64,000 nucleotides of DNA, taken from Polytrichum commune (taxonomy: Eukaryota; Streptophyta; Polytrichopsida; Polytrichales; Polytrichaceae). The translations under genes were made by a program, and so were the position numbers. Position 1 is the stretch's first letter; each line of letters begins with the position of its first letter. Location of the stretch: contig OX485804.1 in NCBI GenBank assembly GCA_950295325.1, positions 32,054,001 to 32,118,000 on the forward strand. Reading direction: 5' to 3'. A model generated the notes under the pieces. It was not told the DNA's origin. It made no database searches and was given only the letters and a program-made list of their open reading frames with translations. This document shows, in pieces, positions 1 through 10,819 of this stretch.

Positions 1-59
1 CGCAGGTCAGTCACTTGGATACCTTGGGAATTGAATGAGTTGGTTTGAATAATTTGCAG

Positions 60-2274
60 TGTCACTGTTATGTATGTGACGCTCTAGCTCCATGTTCTCA
101 ATGGGGCGATGGAAGTTTGTCAACCGATCATTGTCATGCATCTGACAAGGAGGCTCGTTGGAAATCTCTCAGAAAGATTTCAAAGTGTAGTGTAGTTTCT
201 CAACCTGTGATCCCTACGACAGCAACAAATCTAATGGGAGGTGATAGGATTTTCCGTCAAACTGTAGCAACGGTGGCCCAAGTTGCTTCCACACTCTCAA
301 GTGAGAACACGCACTCTCAAGTTTGTGTTCTTTTGGTTGTTAATAATGGCATAATTTGGAAGGTGGTTTGATTGTCAACCCTACACTTCCTGAGGGGCCC
401 CCACACCTTATTGAGTTTTTTACTGACCTATTTGAGTCAGTACTGCCCACTAAGACACTCAATTTAAATTAGGCATTCTACATATTGCACTATTTTAATC
501 AGTTTAATACATATCTCTGAGTGAAATTTGGATTGCATTTATATGAATATGCTAGTGTTGGATTTCTTTCTATGTGTAGTATATTTGGTCTTGTTTGATC
601 AAAATTACATACTTTTTGTGACATACTGTACTAATTACAGGCTAAGCTCAGCTACAAAGTTAATATTTCAATGTATTTTTTCACCTCAATCCAAATAACA
701 AGGTTATCTCACCTCACAAGTATATCGAAACAATATAATCTTAGCTCTATAAGGTTTCATATCATTTATGCATATATATTTTGTGAGTTCATTAAGCCTT
801 TCATCTTAGACCATCTCAATTGTCCAAAGACACCTCAGTCCTTTCAGAATCAACAGTTTTTAAGTACACTATCACTTCTTCATGTGGCATATGCCCAGGA
901 AGAAGAGCAATTCGATTATTACGAATGACATTCTCTGCAAACCCAATTATATTTCCTTCTCTGAGGCTTTGGAGTGTATCATAGAGTCAGCTAGATGGCA
1001 GAACACGGCACAGTTAATTACTTTGAGTACCACATTGGTCAGAACAATTTGGCAATTAACCTTTCCTCTTAGCTATATCTTGATTGTGGTGAATTAGAGA
1101 TGGTATGGAATTGTGCTAGATCTTGTCTGAGATACTGAGAGGAACTATTTTCTTTTTCTTTTTATTAGATAATGGCGGGAGCGTGAATGAGGAGAGAGTA
1201 AACTCGGGTGTATGTACAGGCTTCTTCGAGTCACCCATCATTCAACCACATGTGGGCACGCCTGTTGGTCCAGGGGTTTTCCGAAGGGTGCAGGAGGCGG
1301 TGGCAGCAACAACGACGACGACACCGTCGCCACCAATGAAACGAGACCCCCTGGTCATCAAGCTGAAGGGAAAAGGGCGAGGTGGGAAACCCTTCCAGCA
1401 GCCTCCTTACCTGGGTGTCAGAACACGTCCTCAGCGAGGGGTTTCACAGTCTTCTTTTCCAGCTCACAGGCCTTTGCCAACTCAGAGACCGACATATGGG
1501 CATACTGGGAGAGCACCTCCGGGTGGAGGGCTTCATCACCAGGAAGGTTCATACCCGTTTCAATGCACTGTCAATACCAACTTGGCTTCTCAGGGTTTAG
1601 GGTTTAACATCCATCCTCCTTATGTCCCTCCTCCACCACCACCCAGTGAACCGCCGCCTCCGACCCCTCCGCCACCGCCTCCTCCGCCTGTTGATGAATA
1701 TGAACAGATGATGATGCGGCTTGATGATGGTGGCGCAGAATCAAATGGTGGTGCCAATGAGCCTATGCCACCTGTGGGTTCGCATCATGTGGTTTCCGAG
1801 AGTAGGTACGTTTCTGCCGGTGCCTTCAGTGTGCAACAACAACAGGCTTGCCACGTAAATTTGCAACCATGTTATTCAGATTGTGGTGTCCCGCCGATGT
1901 GCTCTGAACCATCGTTTCAGCACCTTGATATGAAAAGTATAGGGCAGGAGTATGGTAGTAACCCAATAGCTCAGGAGTATTGTCAACCGATAATTCACCC
2001 GATAGTTCACCCTCCTCAGTATTCTACTACTAGTTCACGGTTTAATCCATACCATCATGGTGAGGCTATTGATGGTACTGTGGCGGGGCACACCGAAGGA
2101 TGGGTTGTAGACGCGACCACCGCACCCTTCGGAACTTTTCCAAGTGGAATTAGCGTGGTGGTGGAAAGCCTCGGAGATGGGCAGCAAGCTGGAATCTCCC
2201 CTTCCTTGAATGAGGTACTGGAATCGATGGCAGGTGATGATTATTTGTGGGAGCAATATCCCATATTCACTTGA
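60..2274 (+). CDS. Partial RIN13-like protein: Cys/His motif exon plus proline-rich C-terminal exon (5' end outside window)
   Basis: Two exons can be joined: 60-300 (acceptor TTTGCAG before 60, donor GTGAGA at 301) and 1169-2274 (acceptor TTATTAG, stop TGA 2272-2274). The split codon phase matches (1 nt plus 2 nt), giving 448 residues of a protein that starts left of the window. The first exon opens with CHCYVCDALAPCSQWG, followed by TDHCH and ARWKSLRK. This Cys/His pattern is, from memory, that of plant RPM1-interacting protein 13 (RIN13)-like proteins; the name is an inference. The second exon is low complexity: a basic patch (IKLKGKGRGGK), a proline run at about 1624-1695 and a Gln/His/Pro-rich tail ending DDYLWEQYPIFT. 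A GTCAGT donor-like string at 6-11 could mark the preceding exon's end, but that would leave a very short 54-nt intron. Function is unproven; nuclear or scaffold roles are only guesses. Confidence 0.6.
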
Positions 2275-3970
2275 TACTTTCAGTTGGTGTGGAGCGGTGC
2301 AACTGGGATTTTTTTTTTTTTCTGCCACGTTGACATTGCCGTGCCTTGATCACTAAAACAAGGAGGTCGCTTCTATGTAGCAAATGGCTGGCATGGTTAG
2401 CACCTTCAGGTACTTACTTCCATTCCAATCTTGAATAACTCCAAGTACATTGTGTATTCCAATTAATGTGGATTGTCGTTTGACATTACAGAGTGTAATA
2501 AGGTATGTGCACCTTATGTGGTCCCTCTTCTAAATTGGATGCCTATACTTGAGTGGTATATGCCAAGTAGTTAAGAATGGACACCAATAAGACGTTCGTG
2601 TTACAATGAGATTGGACTATGTGCTCAACATATATCAACCATTCTAGGTTCAAGTATTAATACAATGGGGAGGGTTTAAGTGATCATTCAAAGACAGGAA
2701 ATATTCACTGTACCCTCTAACAGCTTTTGCATCTGAACTCGGATTCAGAATCTTATAATGCCAATCTGCTTGATTTGCAATTGCTAACCAAATGAGCTGA
2801 TCCAACAGTCAGATATGTCGGTAGAGTTGGAAATGCCCACAATAGTGCCACATACCTTACCTTTTTACAAAGAAAGTAACTTCAGGTCTGTTCTACTTGT
2901 GCATACCTTTTCTGACGTGGACTTGGGTTTTTATTGTGGATCCAGTTGCTTGAGGCATTGACTTAGGGTGCTGATAAGCCTTGTTTGCTTCTTGATTTCA
3001 CAGGTACTGAGGAGGGGATTTTCTGATGATGATTGTATAGATGGCGGACATAATGCTGAAGACACAGAAACCACTTCTCTTCTATTTTTTGACCTGAAAA
3101 TGGTGCTCCATTTGAGGCTCCAGATCAATTTTTGGAAGGAAGAGGGCCAGAGGACGAAGGAGATGAACCACATCTGATTAGGAAAAAAGCTCCCACAGTC
3201 TTGCATGAGAGAACAATGTTCCCATGTGGGCTGGATGTAATGTTACTGATTATTATTTTCCTCCATCGATCATCCTCTCTCGTTGTTTCTGTGTCATGTT
3301 CGACCTTCTCTTGCATTGCCTATAGTGAAGCAGTCTCTGTCTTGGTGCACATGTTCTATATTTATTTTTTGGGTGCAAATGTTCCTGGTACATGTGTTTG
3401 AAGAGCATGGTGTTTGACTTGACTACATTTGATGTCTGTTTCACTGGGTGAATGTTGAAAGTCCAACAAAAGATACTAGCTTTGATGGTTAACCTACTGT
3501 TGTATCTAACTTTACCTTCTTCGTAACTGGACCACCTTTAAGTATACCATCTAATCAATTCACCGTGAATGTTACTATAATGATGGTTTACGTTTTGGTG
3601 AAATCTTCTATATATGTTAATTGGTCTTAATACTACAGGTAAGTTAGGACATGCTGTATATTTTTTCCAGGTTTACTTCTGTAATGATTTCATTGGACTT
3701 TAGCTTGCTGCAAAGTTCAAGTTCAGAGCTCATCTCCACTTTTTTCCATCATGACACCCTAATGTTACCTGCTGTGCTTAACCCAACTACAATGATTATC
3801 ACAAGGTCTACCAACTATACAATAAGCTCGGGGTTGTAACTCATGCCCCCTTCCCGCCTGATTTTACCAAATAACCAAAGTATTTCCTAAAGACCAGGTA
3901 ATCCCAATGCACCTACAAGAACTTGCTCCGGAGATTTTCAAGTAGGTTTTACTTAAGTAGCTTTCACACA
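2275..3970. other. Downstream region of the RIN13-like gene; possible 3'UTR exon near 3004
   Basis: No recognisable protein is encoded here. A good acceptor-like tract (TTGATTTCACAG, ending about 3003) precedes a 174-nt open stretch rich in Asp/Glu codons (FSDDDCIDGGHNAEDTET), which could be an alternative or untranslated terminal exon of the upstream gene. A T run at about 2310-2321 and general AT-rich spacer follow. I see no similarity to other repeats in the window between 2275 and 3970. Confidence 0.3.
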
Positions 3971-3973
3971 TGT

Positions 3974-4174
3974 CATTGTCGTAGGATTAGTGTGGGTTAC
4001 CATTTGGAGTCGCGTGTTGCTAAAGCTTTTTATTGACATCATCAATTTTTACCAAGTAAATTATATCATGTTCTTTGATGTGCATGCTAATTATTTATGT
4101 AGTTTGAGTAAAATATCATGAGCTTAGTGAAGTGTAAATTCAACTAGTAGCCCACACTAATAGGACGATTATTG
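3974..4174. mobile_element. Short TIR element (MITE), family J copy 1
   Basis: About 200 bp bounded by imperfect inverted repeats: the left end reads CATTGTCGTAGGATTAGTG and the right end, read in reverse, CAATAATCGTCCTATTAGTG. Both ends lead into GTGGGTTACCA or GTGGGCTACTA. A second copy lies at 35513-35740 with the same internal words (TTATATCAT, TTCTTTG). No coding capacity. A target-site duplication is not clear, so the superfamily is unassigned. Confidence 0.6.
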
Positions 4175-4474
4175 AGTGTAGTAGGAAACAGACAATTATT
4201 AACAGGAATGGGAAAAAAATACCAACTGACACAATTATAACATCTTCTAAGCTTACTCAGCATGGAAACGTTGCAATAAGTTAGACACATGTGATTTCTT
4301 TAGTAGGAGCAACAACCTTCTGTGACATACTCCTCTTATGAGGAAACCCACCCCTCTCTTGCCGATTTGTAGAATGTCCACCTACCATGAAAATTGCCAC
4401 ATGAGAGGCTAGTCAACATGTGACCCATTCCACATATGACCACTTGTAAGAGTCCACCATGAGGGTATATCTAA

Positions 4475-4790
4475 AGGGCCGATTCACATGGGTCCCAAGT
4501 CCCACTCATATTAGCAAGTCCCAACAAGGAGGCACAGTCCCAACTTTTGAGCCTCAAGAAACCATTCAAATATGGTTAATTATCATCAAAGTTAGGTCTT
4601 GATTGAATTATGCAAAAATTGTTCATGGCTTCCCCTCCAAAAAAGTGTTGCCATGTTGGCATCCATGTCATACTTGGGACTTAGGACTCGGGACCCTGTG
4701 TGAAGTGGTAAGTCCCAACTTCCATGCTCTCAATGATTAACCTAAAGTGACTTGGGATTTAGGACTTGGGACCCCATGTGAACTAGCCCC
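4475..4790. mobile_element. Harbinger-like MITE candidate
   Basis: A left end GGGCCGATTCACATGGGTCC and a right end whose reverse complement is GGGGCTAGTTCACATGGGGT form inverted termini of about 30 bp, continuing into CCCAAGTCC. Flanking trinucleotides are TAA on the left and TCA on the right, an imperfect 3-bp duplication. The interior repeats AAGTCCCAA words and encodes nothing. Confidence 0.55.
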
Positions 4791-4904
4791 TCAGTATTGG
4801 CCTCAACAATGCATGAAAACATATGTGTTTCAGCTGTGTCATATCTAAATGGATTTGTTCCTTAAATGCACTTTTCAAAAATTGGTTGAATATCTCAATA
4901 CAAT

Positions 4905-4912
4905 TGTGTGTG

Positions 4913-4955
<43 letters not shown>
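4905..4955. repeat. Compound (TA)n(TG)n microsatellite
   Basis: A run of TG, then TA, then a long TG tract. It sits immediately left of the family F terminal repeat at about 4959. Confidence 0.95.
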
Positions 4956-4957
<2 letters not shown>

Positions 4958-4958
4958 A

Positions 4959-6595
4959 AATACACTCTAAACTCCATAGTATCACGCATGTGGTGACCAA
5001 AGTACATGTGATATTACGGAGTCCTATAGCGTTAACATGGATGTGAGACATAAGAGAATTATTGTAGCATGTGACATTATTGAATAACACAAAGTGCAAC
5101 ATTGTAATGTTGAAATTGATGATCTCATACCTGAGACATGCATAATCTCCTAAAGTTGCACACTCATGCAAATCTCAAACTTTCTAGGATATGTTTGACA
5201 ACATTTAAGACCTTGGACATCTAACTAAGTGGGAAGCTATTTAACTAGCTAAAAGCTCCGACTAGCTAAAGCTACGAAGGAATTCACTACCTCAAAAGAA
5301 TAGCTAGCTTAAATTAAGTGCCATAATCCGGGTGAGGAAAGTTAGCTAGCTGGAATATGAATGTGATCTCGGTGGAATGAATGATGTCATTGCACCCAAG
5401 CAGTCATCTCTTAGACCCGGACTCGTTGAAGCAACGATGTTTTTGAAACTGAACATGCGCCCGATTCCTAATAATCCACTAGATGTCGTAGAAACATCGA
5501 TTTGGAACACCTTGATTCCATCTCGTCCTGAATTGCCAGACGACATTGATGATTCCGATGATAATGAAAATGACGAAGATGATAAAGATGATGATCTATC
5601 ACCATTGCTAGTCAAAAGTGAGGAAGCCGACTATACGTATTGATTTTAAGCCTTTCAATTTCCTTTGCAACAACATGAAAATATAGAGCCAACCAAGAGC
5701 AAACAACCAAATATATATTGTTTGATTTCATTGGAATGGATTTCTCTCTGGTTTAGAATGAATATGCATGTCACACAACTCTTAGCTAGTCGTAACTGAG
5801 TGAAAATGAGAGGTTTGGAAAAGTTAGCTAGCTAAAGCTAAGTAAGAATCCTAGGTTCGGTAAACCTAGCTAGCTAAAGCTAAGTGACAAATAGGGGCCC
5901 AAAAAATTTAACTAGGTGATGCTGGTTGGCCAGATGTCCAAGATTTGCAACATTTCATGACGATATGTACAAAATGGTGAGGATGAGTACAAGCACACAA
6001 ATTATTTCTACATATAGAACATGTACAAGAAATGGTTGCTATCAAGCATGCATCCATCTAAAAGGGAAACACATCCAATTTCTCATTATTCAGCTCTGCA
6101 AGATGCCATGGCCTATGGCACACAATGGGTGGAGATCAAACCCACAATCATCCGAAAATCAAGTGGTCATGCAAAATAAGTTCATGGTCTGGATGGGTAG
6201 GTTGACGAATCTCCTGAACCAATTTGGTAACCAGTTTGACATCCACACCTAACCACTCGCCACTGAAACAAAGTGAAAACACGACTTTGTTTCAATAAAC
6301 TTTCCACTTAATCTTCTCAAGCAATGTGGCAGATGCATGCACCAACAGTGCAACAAGTGGCATAAGAAGAAGAAGAAGAAGAGGAAGAAGAAGACACTCC
6401 ACATATTGACACGTGGCGCAATGCAAGGGTGTGGGTTGACTTCTTTGATGGTTTGCATTAATGTCAACCCCCGTGATATAAGGGAGAGAAATGTGACAAT
6501 AAGGAGTGAGATTTGAATCACAAACATTTGTTCCCTAGGTTTCATGATATTATAGAAGGAGTGACATTACAGGGGTTGATATTATGGAGTTCAAT
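4959..6595. mobile_element. Family F TIR element, split by a later insertion
   Basis: The left end TACACTCTAAACTCCATAG (about 4959) matches the ends of family F copies at 16079-16427 and 63729. The right part (about 6250-6595) shares with those copies the words TGCACCAACA, CAACAAGTGGCATAAGAAG, TTTGTTC and a terminal GATATTATGGAGTT. The middle, roughly 5175-6245, is absent from the 16-kb copy and includes a hAT transposase fragment, so this looks like one family F element interrupted by later DNA. Exact internal junctions were not resolved. Confidence 0.45.
5350..5643 (+). pseudogene. hAT transposase C-terminal fragment
   Basis: An open frame ending at TGA 5641-5643 reads ECDLGGMNDVIAPKQ, then LRPGLVEATMFLKLNM, then an acidic tail (DDIDDSDDNENDEDDKDDD). 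The 'P.LVEA..FLK.N' pattern is the end of the hAT-family C-terminal dimerisation domain. No BED zinc finger or catalytic core is present nearby, so it is a remnant. AGCTAGCT-rich sequence on both sides (5210-5350 and 5770-5900) may be subterminal repeats of the element that carried it. Confidence 0.6.
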
Positions 6596-6599
6596 ATAT

Positions 6600-8424
6600 A
6601 CTTACACGACTTGTGTGCTTTTGGATGGGTGATGTTTCGTAGCACTTGGCAAAAGGAGAGTCAAAACGTTAGATTACTATCTAAAGTCCATGATCTCTAT
6701 TTTCAGCCAATGCAACATCTTAATCACAATTAATGACCCTTAATTAGTTCATCGAGGTTAAATTGGTTGCTAATGTGCCATATGATTATTTTTTTGATTT
6801 TCTCCTTGACATAAAATAATAATTTTCAAACCTATAAATATAAAAAAGTGATAATGATTTTAAGACTTGTCCATGTATTGCACCCTTCAATAAAAACCAA
6901 GAACCACGTTCGTTTGCAACATACTCTTAATATCCCCTATATATAATTTTGTCTTTTTTGTAATATCAAGCAATACATGTACAGTTTCAATGAAAAAATC
7001 TCGGGGCGATCACACTTGCTCATGTTTTGTAACCACATGCAATAATGGGGTATTTAATGGGGGGATATTTATGCACTTCTCAATATTTTTTCCGGCCCTA
7101 TTTGTAGATATGAAGCTACTTTGATGTATTTTTTAGCACCCTATATTTATTTGTAATTATTTAGAGAGACTAATTTTTGGCACCCATTTTTTTTTAATAA
7201 ATCGTACAAGTACCAAATAGTGAACGGAATACTATAGCATTGAAAAATCGACTATGTGAGCAACAAACATTTCATACCATCCATCTTGTCATTCAATTGG
7301 TTTTGATCAGTTATACCAATCCTAAATCATTCAAAGTGCCATTCAAAACACAACCAATAGCATTTGGGTACTAGTTAAAGGGTTACCAATAAACATGGAG
7401 ATAACAAAATATACAAGCTAACATAGACAAGATGTAAACACATATAGAACAAAACAATAATTGTAATTAGTTATGACAAGACATAGAATTTTGCACAATT
7501 ACCTACTCCAAAAAATAAAATGCATTCAAATACAAGAAAGTTAAATACAAAAGCCATAATTATTGTGTTGATCCTACTACACACTTTTAGGGGGATCCAA
7601 TATATTTAACCATATTTTTTTCTACTGATTACTTAAATGAAGTGATATTCACCACCCTATTTTACATATAACCATGTAGGGGACATATTTCCAATGCTAT
7701 GGTAGATCTACAGAATTTATAATTTTTACCCTAAACGAACTTTTTTTTTTTAATAATCTCACGTGGTTTCTAAAATTTTGATAATCACCTCCCTGAGGGA
7801 AAAATACAAGTGAATATATATATATATACATATATGTATGTAAAAAAATTACATTCATTTATAGTCATTAATATAAGTATACAAATATACTTTTGAGGAA
7901 TAATGAACCCTCATCATATGTAATGTAAAACCCTAGCATTCATTAGTAAAGTCGTGAAAGACTTTTTCATTCCCTGGATGTAACTCATAAGCATCTAACT
8001 CTACAATATAGAAACTAATGCAATTGTTGTTTCTAAATTTATCATCCAATGATCCATAAGATCTTAAGTCCACTTATTGTTGATTGTTTTTGATACCAAC
8101 ATAAACCAATCTCCATGTTTGATGGAAGGTTCATCAAATCGATTGAATCCCTATACTCTACCCAAAGATTTACCAAATTTTCTATGCATCTTATAAACCC
8201 TCCCAACAAACTAAACCTTAATCAGAGCTAATTTTATGGGTCTACCATGTTTCTTTAACAATTCTAGCTTTAGTTGAGGGTTTATTAAATACTTATCCCA
8301 TAAATCTTGTGGCTCTAACATACAAGTACAAATGTTGTGTATTTCAAGAGGTCCTCCATACATGTACATAACTTTGATTTATAATTTGTGTAGCATATGT
8401 GTTCGTAGTATGGAAAAGTTCATA
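6600..8424. other. AT-rich intergenic stretch
   Basis: No gene, long ORF or RNA seen. It contains several A/T homopolymers (for example 7741-7753) and a short AT repeat near 7818. No close match to the other repeat families of the window was noticed. Confidence 0.6.
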
Positions 8425-8427
8425 TTA

Positions 8428-9343
8428 CGGTCGGTTTACACCATGAACCAAGAAGTCGTCCCAAGGCGTTGTAAGAGCATTGATTGGATGTTGAACTCAT
8501 CCGGGACCACTTCGGTTTACACCAAGGAATAAATGGCAGAGTGACCTTGGAGGCGGAGGTCCCCAAAAAACATATTTTATGGCCTAACTAATACACTGAC
8601 ATGCTCCAATGGGTTTTGTGATGAGAGAGGCGAGAGAGGTGGTCTGGTAGGGAAAATCAAGGGCCCATGGCATAGAAATGTTGTTATATTATATGTTTAA
8701 TGTTTTTTTTTTTGGGGGGGGGAGGGGGCTTCATATACATTTCTTCCCACTAGATAAGGCTCACAAGGCACACTTTCCAACATCTATGTGCTATTATGAA
8801 TCTTGAGAAGCTAGTATGCCCTCTATGTGCCTTGATCATAACACAACCCATGAGACATACCATTTCTTCCATGCCCTACCCCGGCCCTTAAAGTGGCTCC
8901 TGCATGTTTCACCAAACAATGTGGGACATGTAGAACTCAAGAATTCAAGTACACATGGTGAAGCGGGTTGCAAATATTACTCAATGTACATATCACATGT
9001 ACAAATTAAATTGCTCATTTAAAAAAAAACAAAAATTGTTGTGAGAAGATTTGCAAGCCACATCTTTGACACATTTAACAAGTTGTGAAGCATAAGAGAA
9101 GACAAGAGAATGGTCAAACTTTTTCTTTTTTTAATGGCCTTTTTGGACATATATGAAAAAAAATCAACACATTCACTTTTTGGTTCATGGTCATTCTTCT
9201 TGGTCCATGTTCGGTTTACACCTAGTGAAGGGCCCAAAGGCTTTGTAATCTGATTTTTTAAGAAATCAGACCATGGAAGTTGGACCATTAAGTCGGACCG
9301 TGGAAAAATACCAATTTCCATGGTCCATGGTGTAAATTGGCCC
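8428..9343. mobile_element. Harbinger-like element, family D copy 1 (TTA target duplication)
   Basis: Ends are CGGTCGGTTTACACCATGAA on the left and, in reverse, GGGCCAATTTACACCATGGA on the right. TTA flanks both sides (8425-8427 and 9344-9346), the 3-bp duplication typical of PIF/Harbinger elements. The interior shares long words with the 56551-57763 copy, including GAGAGGTGGTCTGGTAGG and CAAGCCACATCTTTGACACA. It has no intact transposase, so it is non-autonomous. Confidence 0.8.
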
Positions 9344-9349
9344 TTAATG

Positions 9350-10380
9350 CCCCTTTTGTGCACTCACATGCACTCATATGTATTATGAAAGGTGAACCCT
9401 CCGGGGACTTGATGAGGATGTGGTCATAGAATTTGTGTATATAAGGTAGATGGGTCTGAAAGTGCTCGTTTTCTTAATCAGACCCACGTATTTGATTGGT
9501 ATGTGGTTGGGTGAGGATCAAAGAGCAAGCATCATAAAGACTCATGTTTCAAAGACATTTAAACTACATCTTCAAATATGAATAGCCACTCTACACTATA
9601 TAGTGAACACAATTGGTAGAACCCATGTATCCAGTTAAGAAATCAACAGACATGCACATCTGATAACCTAACTAAATAAGGGGAGATCCGATTTTCAATT
9701 TTCTTTCTAACAAACGTTTCACCGTAGACTCGTTAATGCAAAACGAGGTATTCTTGTGTAAATGTAATTGGTAGAAGTTGGAGAACATGAAAAATGAACC
9801 AAATAACACCCACATAGTTCATACATTGAGCCCTTAAAACTTACGTAATAGCACTAAGGTAGAAATACCATAACCCGTTAACCACCCTCTAGCCGTGCAC
9901 TAGACCACCGTCATAATGGTGAAGTGCCATTTCTAAAACTGATCATGGCTCGGCGGCAACTTCAATGCGTGTACACTTAGTGTAGCCAATGAGAGTCAAG
10001 TGTTAATGTACTCATAAGGTAACCAATTTAGGCGATGTTCTGTATGGAAATGCGGATTACCATGTTCGGTGTAGGGAGAAAACAATGAACGAGTAGGGGG
10101 TTGGACAAACTTTCCACTTTGAAAAATTGTAGCATTTTTTGTATAGGGAAAAAAAATATGAAACAACTTGCATTCTACATGAATTCTTCTCGTCTATCTT
10201 GGAAAATTATCTCATGATTGTCAGATCTTCAATGCGAATCACCTCATTTTCATGGGTTATGGTATTTCTACCTTACCTTGACTTCAGGCTGAAACACATG
10301 ATGAAGGTTCCAATATGAGACTCAGGAAGCACCCGTTGTATATGCCTAGGCTTTAGAAATACCCTGGGAAATATCCAGCG
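9350..10380. other. Intergenic DNA upstream of the PDI promoter
   Basis: No gene or clear repeat boundary seen. GC content rises towards 10380, where the promoter-proximal region of the PDI gene begins. Confidence 0.5.
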
Positions 10381-10716
10381 CCGACCATAACACCAGGCTG
10401 GGTATAAACCGATATCTTCGGTTCCTAAACAGTCCCGACGACCATATCATGTCGATATACAGTTCATATCCGCCGGGCCGGTTATCTGAGAACTAACATG
10501 ATCCCGACAGAGTTCCCAAACCCGTCAGAAGGCCAGTTACTGTACGTGGCCGGGTATGTAGTAATTAGGCTACTAGCGCTCCTGGTAGAGTTCGCGAACA
10601 CGTCACAGGGCCAATCACAGGGCGTCTCTGCCGGTCACTCCTCCACGTTGCCTATAAACAAGCGTTCCCGCGCACGTCTTAGGGCCGGTAACCGCATAGG
10701 GTAACCGGTGTTACCG
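10380..10716 (+). promoter_or_regulatory. PDI gene promoter and leader start
   Basis: A GC-richer block directly upstream of the PDI coding region. A TATA box, TATAAA, lies at 10653-10658, placing transcription start near 10680-10690 (inference). Upstream are an ACGT-core element CACGTCA (10599-10605), a CCAAT box (10611-10615) and CCACG (10643-10647). CACGTCA is the reverse of the TGACGTG core recognised by plant bZIPs, including ER-stress bZIP28/60 types. CCAAT and CCACG are 27 bp apart, not the 9 bp of a canonical ER-stress element. Confidence 0.6.
10700..10715 (+). promoter_or_regulatory. Inverted repeat in PDI leader
   Basis: GGTAAC, a 4-base loop CGGT, then GTTACC: perfect 6-bp arms in the predicted 5' leader. 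They end one base before the upstream ATG at 10717. It could be a small RNA hairpin or a transcription-factor site; the sequence alone does not decide. Confidence 0.5.
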
Positions 10717-10800
10717 ATGACGACTGGGCCAAACGCAGGAAGCCTTGAAGACAGGGTTTCTTCTTCAGTTGCCTCATTGTTTCGCAGCGGATCGGACTAG
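10717..10800 (+). CDS. Upstream ORF (27 codons) in the PDI leader
   Basis: An ATG at 10717 opens a 27-codon frame ending TAG 10798-10800, 19 nt before the PDI start at 10820. If transcription starts near the TATA-predicted site, ribosomes meet this ATG first. The peptide (MTTGPNAGSLED...) is not recognised and may be regulatory only. Confidence 0.45.
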   Translation: MTTGPNAGSLEDRVSSSVASLFRSGSD

Positions 10801-10819
10801 GTTTTGCAATTTTGTAGCC

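Noticed and set aside
3004-3177. Extra coding exon of the first gene
   Set aside because: The upstream exon already ends in a stop codon and no donor links to it; kept only as a possible 3'UTR exon.
10611-10647. Canonical ER-stress element in the PDI promoter
   Set aside because: CCAAT and CCACG are 27 bp apart instead of 9, so only the separate boxes are reported.
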